Positions 8,192 to 16,332 of a stretch of 64,000 nucleotides of DNA are shown piece by piece. The notes beneath the pieces are model-generated. The model was not told where the DNA came from. It worked only from the letters and a program-made list of their open reading frames with translations, and did not search any database. Numbering within the stretch: the stretch's first letter is position 1; each line of letters opens with the position of its first letter. The stretch comes from Streptomyces nojiriensis (lineage in GTDB: Bacteria > Actinomycetota > Actinomycetes > Streptomycetales > Streptomycetaceae), in NCBI RefSeq assembly GCF_017639205.1, contig NZ_CP071139.1:5703501-5767500 (forward strand). Direction: 5' to 3'. Made by a program: the position numbers and the translations under genes.

Positions 8192-8773
8192 TCAGGAGTG
8201 CTCGTGGTGGGCCTGGGTGATGAGGTCCGTGGCGACCTCCAGGGCCGCCAGGCGGGTCTCCTCCGGGTTGCCCTCGACGTGCTGGAGGAACATCATCCCG
8301 GCGTGCAGCGTGAACAGCGCGCTGACGCAGCGGACCTGGTCCGTCAGCGGGCCGTCCTGTGTGCGGAGCAGTTCCACCAAGGCGAAGAGCCGCTTCTTCA
8401 CCGTCTCGCCGATGGTGAGCTCGCGCATCGTCGCCTGGTTCTCCTGCATGAAGCGGTACAGCACGGCGCCGCCCGCCATCGCCTCGCTGTAGCGGCGCAG
8501 CACCTCGCGCTTGGTCTCCAGGGTGCGCGGCTGGCCCTCCGCCCACGTGATCAGCTCGTCGATGGGCCGCGTCAGGTCCTCGAAGAGGCTGATGATGATG
8601 TCTTCCTTGGTCTTGAAGTGGTAGTACAGCGCCGCCTTCGTGACCTCCAGCCGCTCCGCGATCTCGCGCAGTGACGTCTTCTCGTACCCCTGCTCGGCGA
8701 AGAGCTCCAGTGCGACGTCCTGGATGCGCTGACGCGTGTCGCCACGACGCCGCTGCGGACTGCTGCTGGACAT
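8192..8773 (-). CDS. TetR family regulator of the divergent drug exporter
   Basis: A 193-residue TetR repressor. The HTH lies at about residues 10-55 (RQRIQDVALELFAEQGYEKT, LREIAERLEVTKAALYYHF), a strong consensus match, with an all-helical ligand domain to the C-terminus. ATG 8773 is chosen because GGGGAG lies 5 bases upstream. A TTG four codons earlier lacks a site. It is divergent from the DHA2 transporter at 8905, with two inverted operator copies between. This is the classical arrangement for a drug-responsive repressor controlling its efflux pump. The ligand is unknown. Confidence 0.93.
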   Translation of the reverse strand: MSSSSPQRRRGDTRQRIQDVALELFAEQGYEKTSLREIAERLEVTKAALYYHFKTKEDIIISLFEDLTRPIDELITWAEGQPRTLETKREVLRRYSEAMAGGAVLYRFMQENQATMRELTIGETVKKRLFALVELLRTQDGPLTDQVRCVSALFTLHAGMMFLQHVEGNPEETRLAALEVATDLITQAHHEHS

Positions 8774-8787
8774 GGCTCTCCCCAATT

Positions 8788-8859
8788 ACTTACTTGACGC
8801 CCGGCTAGTTGCGGGTCTACCGTCCCCATTGTAATGAACTAGCCGGGCGGCAAGTAAGT
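8788..8859. promoter_or_regulatory. Two 23-bp TetR operator copies in inverted orientation
   Basis: Copy 1 (8788-8810) is ACTTACTTGACGCCCGGC followed by TAGTT. Copy 2 (8837-8859) is its reverse complement with one mismatch in 23. Each copy is itself pseudo-palindromic (ACTnGCCGnnCGGCnAGT core). One copy lies 15 bp upstream of the tetR start and the other 46 bp upstream of the transporter start, so each divergent promoter has its own operator. Confidence 0.85.
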
Positions 8860-8904
8860 GCCGGTGTGGGACGCAGTGCGATCGGTAGGGCCAGGGGAGT
8901 GGAC

Positions 8905-10491
8905 ATGGTGGACAAAGTCAAGCCTGCGGGGACCTCGGAGGAGGTGAAGCCGCGCAGCGTGCGGGTCGTCCTCATGGCGCTCATGATCGCGATGCTGCTG
9001 GCCATGCTCGACAACATGATCATCGGTACCGCGATGCCCACGATCGTCGGCGAGCTCGGCGGTCTGGAGCACCTGTCGTGGGTGGTCACCGCGTACACGC
9101 TGGCCACCGCGGCCTCCACCCCCATCTGGGGCAAGATCGGCGACATGTACGGGCGGAAGGGCTCCTTCCTCACCTCGATCGTCATCTTCCTCATCGGTTC
9201 CGCGCTCAGCGGCATGGCCCAGGACATGGGCCAGCTGATCGGCTTCCGTGCGATCCAGGGCCTCGGCGCCGGCGGTCTGATGGTCGGCGTCATGGCGATC
9301 ATCGGCGACCTGATCCCGCCCCGTGAGCGCGGCAAGTACCAGGGCATGATGGCCGGCGTGATGGCCCTCGCCATGATCGGCGGCCCGCTGGTCGGCGGCA
9401 CCATCACCGACCACATGGGCTGGCGCTGGTCCTTCTACATCAACCTGCCGCTCGGCGCGGTCGCGCTGGCCATGGTCACCGCCGTGCTGCACCTGCCCAA
9501 GAAGCGGGCGCAGGGCAAGATCGACTACCTCGGCGCCGCGCTGCTGACCGTCGCGATCACCTCCACCGTCCTCGTGACGACCTGGGGCGGCACCGAGTAC
9601 GCGTGGGGCTCCGTCGAGATCCTCGCCCTCATCGTCGTCGGCGTCCTGTCGACCGCCGCGTTCCTCTACGCGGAGACCAAGGCCGCCGAGCCGGTCATGC
9701 CGCTGCACATCTTCCGCAGCCGCAACTTCACCCTCATGTCGGTGATCGGCTTCCTCGTCGGCTTCGCGATGTTCGGCGGCGTGCTCTACCTCCCGCTGTT
9801 CCAGCAGTCGGTGCAGGGTGCCTCCGCCACCAACTCGGGCCTGCTGCTCCTGCCCATGCTGCTCTCGATGATGGTCGTCTCGCTGATCGCGGGCCGCGTC
9901 ACCACCAGCAGCGGCAAGTACAAGATCTTCCCGATCGCGGGCGGCGCGCTCCTGGTCGTCGGGATGTTCCTGCTCGCGACCATGGACACCGGCACCACGC
10001 GCCTCGTGTCGGGCCTCTACATGGCCGTCCTCGGCGCCGGTCTCGGCTTCCTGATGCAGATCACCATGCTGGTCGCGCAGAACAGCGTCGAGATGAAGGA
10101 CATGGGCGTCGCCTCCTCCTCGGCGACCCTCTTCCGTACGCTCGGCGGCTCCTTCGGCGTGGCCCTGATGGGCTCCCTCTTCACCACCCGGGTCACGGAC
10201 ACCATGGCCGAGCGCCTGGGCCCGGAGGCCGCCGGAGCCGCCGGCTCCGCCCAGCTGGACGCCGCGAGCCTGGCCAAGCTGCCCGAAGCGGTACGCGACG
10301 CCTACCAGCACGCGGTCGCCGCCGGCACGCACTCCGCGTTCCTGCTCGGCGCGGCCATCGCCGTACTGGGCTTCGCGGCGGCCTGGTTCGTCAAGGAGGT
10401 CCCCCTCCGCGGTGCGGGCCCGGCCGCCCCGGCCGGCGCCGCGGACGGCGAGAAGGCGGCTCCGGCCGCGCAGGAGTCGCTCGCGCACTGA
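8905..10491 (+). CDS. DHA2 family (EmrB/QacA) multidrug exporter, 14 membrane helices
   Basis: A 528-residue proton-coupled drug:H+ antiporter of the major facilitator superfamily. It shows motif D1 in helix 1 (MLLAMLDNMIIGTAMPTIVG), motif A in the first cytoplasmic loop (GKIGDMYGRKG) and motif C in helix 5 (GVMALAMIGGPLVGG). Length and spacing fit 14 helices. ATG 8905 follows AGGGGAG at 8893-8899. The C-terminus is an Ala/Pro-rich tail. Control by the divergent TetR is expected. The substrate cannot be told from sequence. Confidence 0.93.
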   Translation: MVDKVKPAGTSEEVKPRSVRVVLMALMIAMLLAMLDNMIIGTAMPTIVGELGGLEHLSWVVTAYTLATAASTPIWGKIGDMYGRKGSFLTSIVIFLIGSALSGMAQDMGQLIGFRAIQGLGAGGLMVGVMAIIGDLIPPRERGKYQGMMAGVMALAMIGGPLVGGTITDHMGWRWSFYINLPLGAVALAMVTAVLHLPKKRAQGKIDYLGAALLTVAITSTVLVTTWGGTEYAWGSVEILALIVVGVLSTAAFLYAETKAAEPVMPLHIFRSRNFTLMSVIGFLVGFAMFGGVLYLPLFQQSVQGASATNSGLLLLPMLLSMMVVSLIAGRVTTSSGKYKIFPIAGGALLVVGMFLLATMDTGTTRLVSGLYMAVLGAGLGFLMQITMLVAQNSVEMKDMGVASSSATLFRTLGGSFGVALMGSLFTTRVTDTMAERLGPEAAGAAGSAQLDAASLAKLPEAVRDAYQHAVAAGTHSAFLLGAAIAVLGFAAAWFVKEVPLRGAGPAAPAGAADGEKAAPAAQESLAH

Positions 10492-10505
10492 CACCGAGTA
10501 CGCGC

Positions 10506-10555
10506 CGCCAGGAAGGCGGCACCACCGGGACGACCGGGGGTGCCGCCTTCCGGCG
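10506..10555. terminator. Terminator of the exporter gene
   Basis: A 13-bp perfect stem (GGAAGGCGGCACC at 10511-10523 with its complement at 10539-10551), extended by four outer pairs across a one-base bulge. It lies 15 bp after the exporter stop. Confidence 0.8.
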
Positions 10556-10568
10556 TGTCCGGGCCCGG

Positions 10569-10592
10569 CAGGATCGGGACGAGACGGCCTAG
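10569..10592. repeat. Single arm of the palindromic repeat family
   Basis: CAGGATCGGGACGAGACGGC followed by CTAG. It matches the right arms of the repeats at 16096-16263 and 27242-27305 with two changes and is preceded by the same CGGGCCCGG core. No left arm is visible here, so it is a half element. Its terminal CTAG contains the TAG stop of the minus-strand gene that follows. Confidence 0.7.
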
Positions 10593-10975
10593 CTGGGGTC
10601 GTCGGTCTCCCAGGGGTACGCGAAGGCGTCGGGGTGCAGGCCCCACGCGGTGAGCGCGGCGAGCAGGCCGGCCTCGTCCGCGGCCTCGGCGGACGCGACG
10701 AGGACCGCGCCGATGTCGTGGTCGAAGCCGTCGAGGCGTTCGCCGTCGTACTCCCGGTGCTTCAGGCGGAAGCGGCGGCCCGTGTCGCCGCGCGTCCAGC
10801 CCTCGTCCCGTGCCCGGTCGTCGGCCGGGCTCCGGGCGGGGGTCACGTCCACGAACGCGCGCCGGTCCGGTCGGGACGCCGGGACCTCCGTCACCAGTCT
10901 CCGGCCGAGGCGGAGCGCGGCGAGCTTGTCCGCCGGCCAGTCGGATCCGGTGTGCGAGGCGTCCGGGGAGTCCAT
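10589..10975 (-). CDS. Hypothetical protein, 128 residues
   Basis: A soluble, acidic small protein that I do not recognise as a named family. Visible features are KLAALRLGRRLVTEVPA, a central basic patch RFRLKHREYDGERLDG and an acidic, Ala-rich C-terminal half ending AYPWETDDPS. No membrane segment or signal peptide. ATG 10975 is preferred to ATG 10984 because GGAG lies 5 bases before it. Its stop codon is made by the repeat arm at 10569-10592. Coding statistics (third-position GC) support a real gene. Confidence 0.7.
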   Translation of the reverse strand: MDSPDASHTGSDWPADKLAALRLGRRLVTEVPASRPDRRAFVDVTPARSPADDRARDEGWTRGDTGRRFRLKHREYDGERLDGFDHDIGAVLVASAEAADEAGLLAALTAWGLHPDAFAYPWETDDPS

Positions 10976-11237
10976 GGGCTCCATTCTGGTCGAGCACCCC
11001 GGCGGTGAACCCCCGGGCGGGTGCGCCGATATGGGATCCGGAACGGGTGCTGTCGAAGACCTGTCCGTTTCGGGCGTGTTCGGGCGGGCAGGTTTCAACT
11101 CCATGCAGGACTAAAGTCCCATCGGCCCCAACAGTCCCATAACAGGGAATTTATGGGCTATTTGGTTGGAACTCCTCGGCGGCGACGAACGTCCTGATCC
11201 ACAGAACGCTCCAAAGCGGATGGGGAGGGGACAGTTC
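10976..11237. other. Intergenic region before the polysaccharide deacetylase
   Basis: 262 bp between divergent genes. The part at about 11105-11165 is markedly AT-richer than its surroundings and probably holds the deacetylase promoter. No convincing inverted repeat or small gene seen. Confidence 0.5.
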
Positions 11238-12119
11238 ATGAGCTTCTTGGCGCGCGCGAACAACAAGGGCGTCCGAACCGGTGCCGCCGTCGTGGCCTCG
11301 GCCGCCGCCGTGGCGGCGACCGTGTGGGGCGCGGCGGCCCTGTTCGGACCGGACGGAACCGCTGCCTCCCAGCAGAACGTGGCCCGGCCGGGCGCCACCG
11401 ACCACTCCGGCCGCGGCGACGACGGCCGGCCCGGGCAGCAGCCGCAGGGGATACCCGACGGCATAGCCCACGCGTCCGAGAGCGGCGGCAACGCCGTCAA
11501 CATCACCATCGACGACGGCCCCGACCCCCGCTGGACCCCGAAGGTGCTGGACGTCCTGCGGCGGCACGACGTCAAGGCGACCTTCTGCATGGTCGGGCCG
11601 CAGGCCAAGGCCCACCCCGACCTGGTGAAGAAGGTGGTCGCGGGCGGACACCGGCTCTGCGACCACACCATGAACCACGACACGGCCATGGACAAGAAGC
11701 CCGTCGCCTACCAGGAGCAGCAGATCCTGGAGGCGAAGAAGCTGATCGAGGAAGCCGCGGGCGGCGGCGCGAAGGTCGAGTACTACCGGGCCCCCGGCGG
11801 CGCGTTCACCCCCGACAGCCGGCGCATCGCAGCCGCGCACGGCATGCGGCCGCTCGGCTGGAACGTCGACACCAAGGACTTCGGCAAGCCGGGTACGGCC
11901 GCCATCGTGAACGCCGTCAAGCGCGAGATCGGCAACGGCCCCACCGTGCTCTTCCACGACGGCGGCGGCGACCGCGCCCAGACCGTCGACGCCCTCGACC
12001 AGGTGCTCACCTGGCTCAAGGAGCAGGGCCGGCCCACCGGCTTCCCCGTCCGCACCGCCCCGGACGCCCCCGAAACCGCAGACGCCCCCGCCACCCCCGC
12101 CACCCCCGGCGCCCCCTGA
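11238..12119 (+). CDS. Secreted polysaccharide deacetylase (NodB domain, CE4)
   Basis: A 293-residue exported enzyme that removes acetyl groups from N-acetylated polysaccharides such as peptidoglycan or chitin. An N-terminal signal/anchor helix (AAVVASAAAVAATVWGAAAL) is followed by a linker of about 40 residues and the NodB domain. Motif 1 is TIDDGPDPRWT, with catalytic base D92 and metal ligand D93. Motif 2 is HTMNHD, with metal ligands H143 and H147. Motif 3 is YYRAPGGAF and motif 4 includes LFHDGGGD. All CE4 metal residues are present, so it should be active. GGGGAGGGG at 11222-11230 fixes ATG 11238. The C-terminus is an Ala/Pro/Thr tail. Confidence 0.93.
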   Translation: MSFLARANNKGVRTGAAVVASAAAVAATVWGAAALFGPDGTAASQQNVARPGATDHSGRGDDGRPGQQPQGIPDGIAHASESGGNAVNITIDDGPDPRWTPKVLDVLRRHDVKATFCMVGPQAKAHPDLVKKVVAGGHRLCDHTMNHDTAMDKKPVAYQEQQILEAKKLIEEAAGGGAKVEYYRAPGGAFTPDSRRIAAAHGMRPLGWNVDTKDFGKPGTAAIVNAVKREIGNGPTVLFHDGGGDRAQTVDALDQVLTWLKEQGRPTGFPVRTAPDAPETADAPATPATPGAP

Positions 12120-12222
12120 CACGCCGTCCGCCGTGCGAACGGGTGACGGTCGACGACGCGGACCCGCCCGCGTTGTTCCCTGGTCGGGCACGGACGAACG
12201 CACGCCCGACCAGGAGGCTCCT

Positions 12223-12552
12223 GTGGCCATCGCCCCCGCCAGACTGTCCGACCCGGTGGTCGGCGCCCTCGTCGCCGCCGTCAACGCACACGACAAGGAC
12301 GCCTTCCTCGCGGTCCTGACCGCCGACGCGACCATGTCCGACGACGGCTCCGACCGCGATCTGCAGGACTGGATCGACCGGGAGATCTTCGACTCCGGCG
12401 GCCACATGGACGTCCAGTCCGAGTCCGACGGCGGCCGCACCCTGCTCGTGAACTACCGCAACGACACCTGGGGCGAGATGCGCACCACCTGGCGCTTCGT
12501 GATCGCCCCCGGAGGCGGCCGGATCAGCCGCTTCGAGACCGGCCAGGCCTGA
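12223..12552 (+). CDS. SnoaL-like / NTF2-fold small protein
   Basis: A 109-residue single-domain protein with the SnoaL-like opening ALVAAVNAHDKDAFLAVLTA and a C-terminal beta pattern (MRTTWRFVIAPGGGRISRFE). No catalytic residues can be assigned with confidence. The GTG start at 12223 is supported by AGGAGG at 12212-12217. It follows the deacetylase by about 100 bp in the same direction, but the gap is long enough for its own promoter. Confidence 0.8.
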   Translation: MAIAPARLSDPVVGALVAAVNAHDKDAFLAVLTADATMSDDGSDRDLQDWIDREIFDSGGHMDVQSESDGGRTLLVNYRNDTWGEMRTTWRFVIAPGGGRISRFETGQA

Positions 12553-12661
12553 GCGGACTCCTGGGCGGGCCGCTGGGCGGGCCGCCGGGGGTGCGCTCCC
12601 GTACGGGTGAAAGCGCGCCCGGCGTCGTTCCGGCCCGCCGCGGGGTGCCGTTGGGCCGGGC

Positions 12662-13288
12662 ATGAAGCGCACCCGCATCGCCGCTCTCGCCCTCGCCACC
12701 GCCTCCGCGGCCCTCGCACCCCTCCTGGGCCAGGCCGCCACCGCCGCGGAGGGAACGGCGTACCTCCAGGACCCGGCAGGCGGCGAGAAGACCATGAAGT
12801 CGATGTGGACCAAGGACGAGATGCACAAGGTGGAGGCGCAGTTCCGCTTCCACCCCGGGATCCAGTACCGGACGGTCACCCGCCCCGGCCCCTCGGCCGC
12901 GCCGGACTACCAGTACCAGGTCGGCGACCCGAAGACCCTGGCGTGGCTGCCCGGGTACGAGTTCGCCTGGTCGGTGTCGGACTCGACGGTGGTGAAGAAG
13001 GCGCTGACGGTGAAGGAGGGCGAGCACCCGATCGTCGTGCACGCCGTACTGCGCTCGGCCGACCGGGCCAAGGTCGCGGAGGTGCGCAGGGAACTGACCG
13101 GGAAGCCGGCGGCCGGGCGGGAGAAGGTCGCGGGCGGCAAGCGGATCGCGTGCGACACCGGGGAGTACACGGTGGAGTGGTCGGTCACGCGCTCGGGCTA
13201 CGGAACGCTGGGCGGGACGCTGCGCTGGAACTCCGGCTGCGAGCAGTACCGGACGGCGTTCGCCTCGGACCACGGGCAGCAGCGCTGA
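12662..13288 (+). CDS. Secreted hypothetical protein
   Basis: A 208-residue exported protein with a clear Sec signal peptide (MKRTRIAALALATASAALAP, cleavage near AATAA at about residue 30). The mature part is basic and contains two cysteines that could form a disulfide (IACDTGEY and NSGCEQY). The family is not recognised. The ribosome-binding site is weak (GGGCCGGGC just before ATG). It follows the SnoaL-like gene by 109 bp. Confidence 0.75.
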   Translation: MKRTRIAALALATASAALAPLLGQAATAAEGTAYLQDPAGGEKTMKSMWTKDEMHKVEAQFRFHPGIQYRTVTRPGPSAAPDYQYQVGDPKTLAWLPGYEFAWSVSDSTVVKKALTVKEGEHPIVVHAVLRSADRAKVAEVRRELTGKPAAGREKVAGGKRIACDTGEYTVEWSVTRSGYGTLGGTLRWNSGCEQYRTAFASDHGQQR

Positions 13289-13436
13289 GGGTCCGGGTGG
13301 AGGCCGGCCGCCCCGTGCACCTTGTGGGTGCTCGTCGGGCGACTGGGCCGAGGCCTTGGATCAAGTGCCGTAGGGGCCATGGTGCCGCACGGGGTGGTCT
13401 GCGGCAGGGGTCGAAGGTCCCGTGTCGAGGAAATTC

Positions 13437-14723
13437 TCAGTGCTTCTTGGCGGCCTGGGCGGCCTGTCCGGCGATGTCCTCCAGCACGCCCTTCGGGCTG
13501 CCGGTCGGTTCCACGGCGCGTCCGATGTTGCGCTTGATGGTGTCGCTGACGGTCAGCCAGGCCGGGTCGTTGACCGGGTAGAGCTGAGCGCCGCGCAGCG
13601 CGTTCAGGAACTGCGTGTCGTTCTTGTCCAGTCCGCCCCCGGCCGGGGTGCGCGAGGCGCTGACGGTGGACGGCAGCAGGTGGTAGCGGTCGGCGAAGTC
13701 CGACAGGTTCTTGTCCTGGTAGATGAACTCCAGGAACTTGCCGATCTCCGCGCGCTTGCCGTTCTGCTTGAAGGCCATCATCCAGTCGGCGACGCCGACG
13801 GTGGGCGGCGGCACACCGGTGCCGAGGTTGTCCGAGACGGGCATGGAGGTGGTCGTGACGCTGATGCCCTTGGCGCGCGCCTCGTGGGCGAGCGAGGGAT
13901 AGCCGTTGACCATGCCGACCTCGCCGCGCAGGAAGGCGGCGAAGGCGTCGGCGCGGTTCAGCTGGGACGGCGGGGTCGGGCCGGTGAACCCGGTGGCGAC
14001 CATCTCCTTCTTGACCCAGTCCCAGGTCGCGATGTTCTGCTCGGAGGCCAGGCTGTAGTTGCCGCTGCTGTCGGCGTAGCCGCCGCCGTTGCTCAGCTCC
14101 CAGATCAGCGCCTCGGCGTGCGCCTCCTCAGGACCGAGCGGCAGGGCGTAGGGGTACTTCACGCCCTTGTCCTTGAGCGCCTTGGCGTCGTCCTTGAGGT
14201 CGGACCAGGTCTTGGGGGGCGCCTTGATGCCGGCCTTGGCGAAGAGCGCCTCGTTGTAGAAGAGGAGACGGCTGCTCGCCACGAAGGGCAGGCCGTAGAG
14301 CGTGTTGTCGACGGAGCCCGCGTCGGCGAGCGGCTGGAGGAAATTCGCCTCGGCGGTGACCGAGAGGAGTTCGTCCGCGGGATACAGCTTCCCCTGGGCC
14401 GCGAAGTCCGAGTAGGACCCCATCAGCGCCACATCCGGCGCCTTGCCGGCCTTGACCATACGAGAGACCTCGCGGTCGATGTCGGCCCACGGCAGGAGCT
14501 TGACGTCGAGCTTGATTCCGGGGTTCGCCTCGTTGAAATCGGCCGCCATCTTCTCCCAGTAGGGCTTGGAACTGGTGGCCGGGCTGTCGCCGTATTCGGC
14601 GGCGACCAGATGCAGCGTACCGCTGTCACCTGCATCGTCTCCGGAGCCACCACATCCGGCCAGAGGCATCATCAGACCGAGCACGGCCGTGGTGGCGGTC
14701 GTGCCGGAAATTCTTCGTCGCAC
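13437..14723 (-). CDS. Orphan ABC transporter substrate-binding lipoprotein (sugar-type, SBP family 1)
   Basis: A 428-residue extracellular solute-binding protein of the carbohydrate (CUT1) type. The lipobox LAGC has its lipid-modified cysteine at residue 24, and the fold phrases ANPGIKLDVKLLPWADIDREV, KAPDVALMGSYSDFAAQGKL and LYGLPFVASSRLLFYN are typical. No permease or ATPase gene lies next to it, so it must use components encoded elsewhere, commonly with the shared MsiK ATPase in Streptomyces. A GTG start at 14723 has GGGG 10 bases upstream. The substrate cannot be told from sequence. Confidence 0.9.
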   Translation of the reverse strand: MRRRISGTTATTAVLGLMMPLAGCGGSGDDAGDSGTLHLVAAEYGDSPATSSKPYWEKMAADFNEANPGIKLDVKLLPWADIDREVSRMVKAGKAPDVALMGSYSDFAAQGKLYPADELLSVTAEANFLQPLADAGSVDNTLYGLPFVASSRLLFYNEALFAKAGIKAPPKTWSDLKDDAKALKDKGVKYPYALPLGPEEAHAEALIWELSNGGGYADSSGNYSLASEQNIATWDWVKKEMVATGFTGPTPPSQLNRADAFAAFLRGEVGMVNGYPSLAHEARAKGISVTTTSMPVSDNLGTGVPPPTVGVADWMMAFKQNGKRAEIGKFLEFIYQDKNLSDFADRYHLLPSTVSASRTPAGGGLDKNDTQFLNALRGAQLYPVNDPAWLTVSDTIKRNIGRAVEPTGSPKGVLEDIAGQAAQAAKKH

Positions 14724-14943
14724 GGGTGTAATCCCCTGATTTTCTTTTGGATCCAGTTATTACTTATGAGTTGCTCCGGGCTGGGGTGTCCCTCGATGGC
14801 CCGTTGGCCGGAATTCTCTCCTGAGGGAGGGGTGGTTGATTCCATTGGGGGCGCACTTGTGGTCAATGCTCCAACTGGGGCTTTTCCTTATGGTGTTTTC
14901 CGATATGCGATCCGAATACTGGACGCGCGTAGACATGCCGAAA

Positions 14944-14970
14944 AGCCCGTTTCCGGTCTCGGAACGGGCT
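14944..14970 (-). terminator. Terminator downstream of the SMI1/KNR4 gene
   Basis: Inverted repeat AGCCCGTTTCC / GGAACGGGCT with a six-base loop and one bulged T, followed on the minus strand by a T-rich run. It lies 45 bp after the stop at 15016. The rest of the gap (14724-14943) is AT-rich for this genome and holds the promoter of the solute-binding protein gene. Confidence 0.65.
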
Positions 14971-15015
14971 CTGCGGGTTTTTCGGTCTCTTGGGGCTCTT
15001 GGGGTGCGGAGCGGG

Positions 15016-15633
15016 CTAGTCGGCGAACTCGCCCGCGTACGGGTCGGGCTCGCCCGTCTCCGGGTTGCGGCCCTCCTGCCAGCGACGCTGGGCCTTGCGC
15101 CAGTGCACGAAGCTGAGGTGGCCGCCGTCCCAGAAGGTGATGCTGACGGGGCTCACGTCGAACTCGTCGGAGCACAGCCGGTAGAGGAACTCGGCCATGC
15201 CGTACGGATACACCGCGAAGGAGTCGGCGGTGTGCCGCCCGCAGACCAGGACCGGCCACCGGTCCGGGTCGGGGTCGGAGGTGAGCCAGCACAGGATGTC
15301 CGACCCGCCGGTGACGCCCCAGGCGATGATCGACTCGGGGTCCACGTCGAAGGCGGAGCGGCCGCCCTCCGCCTCCCAGGTCTGGCGGGCGTTGTCGGTC
15401 TCCTCGGCCATCCCGGCCGGGTCCCACTGGAGCCCGGGCTTGGGCAGCGGCAGCAGGATGCTGGCCTCGCCGTTGATGGAGCCCGCGCCGAAGCGGCCCA
15501 TGAACGCCACGAAATCGGCCGGGAACCGGGTCCCCCAGACGGCCTCCACCGCCGGCCAGTCGATGTCCTCGTCGGCGCCGTGCGTCGCCGGCATGATCTG
15601 CTCCAGCGCCTTGATCCGCGCGTTCTCCGTCAT
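15016..15633 (-). CDS. SMI1/KNR4 (SUKH) family protein
   Basis: A 205-residue SUKH-superfamily protein. The fold signature is DWPAVEAVWGTRFPADFVAF followed by GAGSINGEASILLP and later SITFWDGGHLSFVHW. Many SUKH proteins are immunity proteins that neutralise nuclease-type polymorphic toxins. Others in Streptomyces stand alone with unknown roles. No toxin or secretion gene is adjacent, so an immunity role is possible but unsupported. It has its own terminator at 14944-14970. Confidence 0.85.
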   Translation of the reverse strand: MTENARIKALEQIMPATHGADEDIDWPAVEAVWGTRFPADFVAFMGRFGAGSINGEASILLPLPKPGLQWDPAGMAEETDNARQTWEAEGGRSAFDVDPESIIAWGVTGGSDILCWLTSDPDPDRWPVLVCGRHTADSFAVYPYGMAEFLYRLCSDEFDVSPVSITFWDGGHLSFVHWRKAQRRWQEGRNPETGEPDPYAGEFAD

Positions 15634-15692
15634 GCCGCTCCCCTGATGCCCCAGCTCAACCGCCCCAACCTACTGCCAGCGAGGGGCCTCGC

Positions 15693-16067
15693 CTAGCGGG
15701 GAGTGAGACGCCCGGGTACGTCCACCTTGATGGTGGTTCCGGCCCGCAGGCCCCAACTCGCCATCGCGCCGGCCGCCGACTCCAGGACGTGCCGGGAGCG
15801 CAGTCGCGGCAGCCCGAGCCGGCCCGGCGCCATGGTGACCACGGCGAGTACGCCGAGCTCGCGGTCGAGGTACGCCACGTCGATCGCGAACCGCATCCGG
15901 AAGGTGTGCACGCTCGCCGCGGGGGTCAGCAGCATCGCCCCGTCGATCCCGTCCCGCCCGAGCAGCCCGCGGGTCCGCGCCCCGTACGAGGCGGCGACCT
16001 CCAGCGGGATCTCCGCAGGGTCCGCGCCGACCAGCAGGATGCCGTTGCCGTCACGCCAATTCGCCAT
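15693..16067 (-). CDS. DUF192 family protein
   Basis: A 124-residue member of the DUF192 (UPF0127) family. Core phrases are ASYGARTRGLLGRDGIDGAM, HTFRMRFAIDVAYLDRE and LESAAGAMASWGLRAGTTIK. Many homologues carry a signal peptide, but this one starts directly in the domain, so it is probably cytoplasmic. Biochemical function is unknown. It is divergent from the prepilin peptidase, with a palindromic repeat between them. ATG 16067 is the natural start because upstream sequence belongs to the intergenic repeat region. Confidence 0.85.
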   Translation of the reverse strand: MANWRDGNGILLVGADPAEIPLEVAASYGARTRGLLGRDGIDGAMLLTPAASVHTFRMRFAIDVAYLDRELGVLAVVTMAPGRLGLPRLRSRHVLESAAGAMASWGLRAGTTIKVDVPGRLTPR

Positions 16068-16095
16068 GGCGGCCAGCCTAGGGGGCATCCTGCCC

Positions 16096-16263
16096 CCAGG
16101 CCGTCTCCTCCGGATCTTGCCGGGCCCGCGACGCCCGGCACCGCACCTGGCCGCGTTGTCGGGGCGCCCGAGTACGTCCAGTACACGGGCGCTCCTCCGC
16201 CTTGCCATGTACGGCACCGGACGCCGCGGGCTCGGCCGACAAGATCCGGAAGAGACGGCCTGG
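16096..16263. repeat. 168-bp palindromic intergenic repeat (full-length copy)
   Basis: The outer arms are 24 bp (16096-16119, CCAGGCCGTCTCCTCCGGAT plus CTTG, against 16240-16263) and match at 23 of 24 positions as an inverted repeat. Inside lie further complementary blocks (CGGGCCCGCG near 16120 against CGCGGGCTCGG near 16226) and a central hairpin, GCGCCCGAGTAC 16164-16175 against 16181-16192, with one mismatch. The whole element can fold into one long stem. A 64-bp derivative is at 27242-27305 and a half copy at 10569-10592. It looks like a MITE-type or REP-type mobile repeat with no coding capacity. Confidence 0.8.
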
Positions 16264-16332
16264 GCCGTGTGCCGCTGTGCGGAGCTGCTCCCCGCCCCGC
16301 GCTGCCGCAGCCGTCGGCGCTACCGTCGCCAC

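Noticed and set aside
14672..14866. Small minus-strand gene overlapping the lipoprotein start
   Set aside because: It overlaps the signal peptide of the solute-binding protein in another frame and has no ribosome-binding site or family match.
13422..15116. Long plus-strand frame across the sugar-binding lipoprotein
   Set aside because: It is antisense to a well-supported lipoprotein gene and its translation is Gly/Arg/Val-rich without family features.
16096..16263. Small protein gene inside the 168-bp repeat (open in two frames)
   Set aside because: Open frames arise from the GC-rich inverted repeat. There is no ribosome-binding site and the sequence symmetry explains the region fully.
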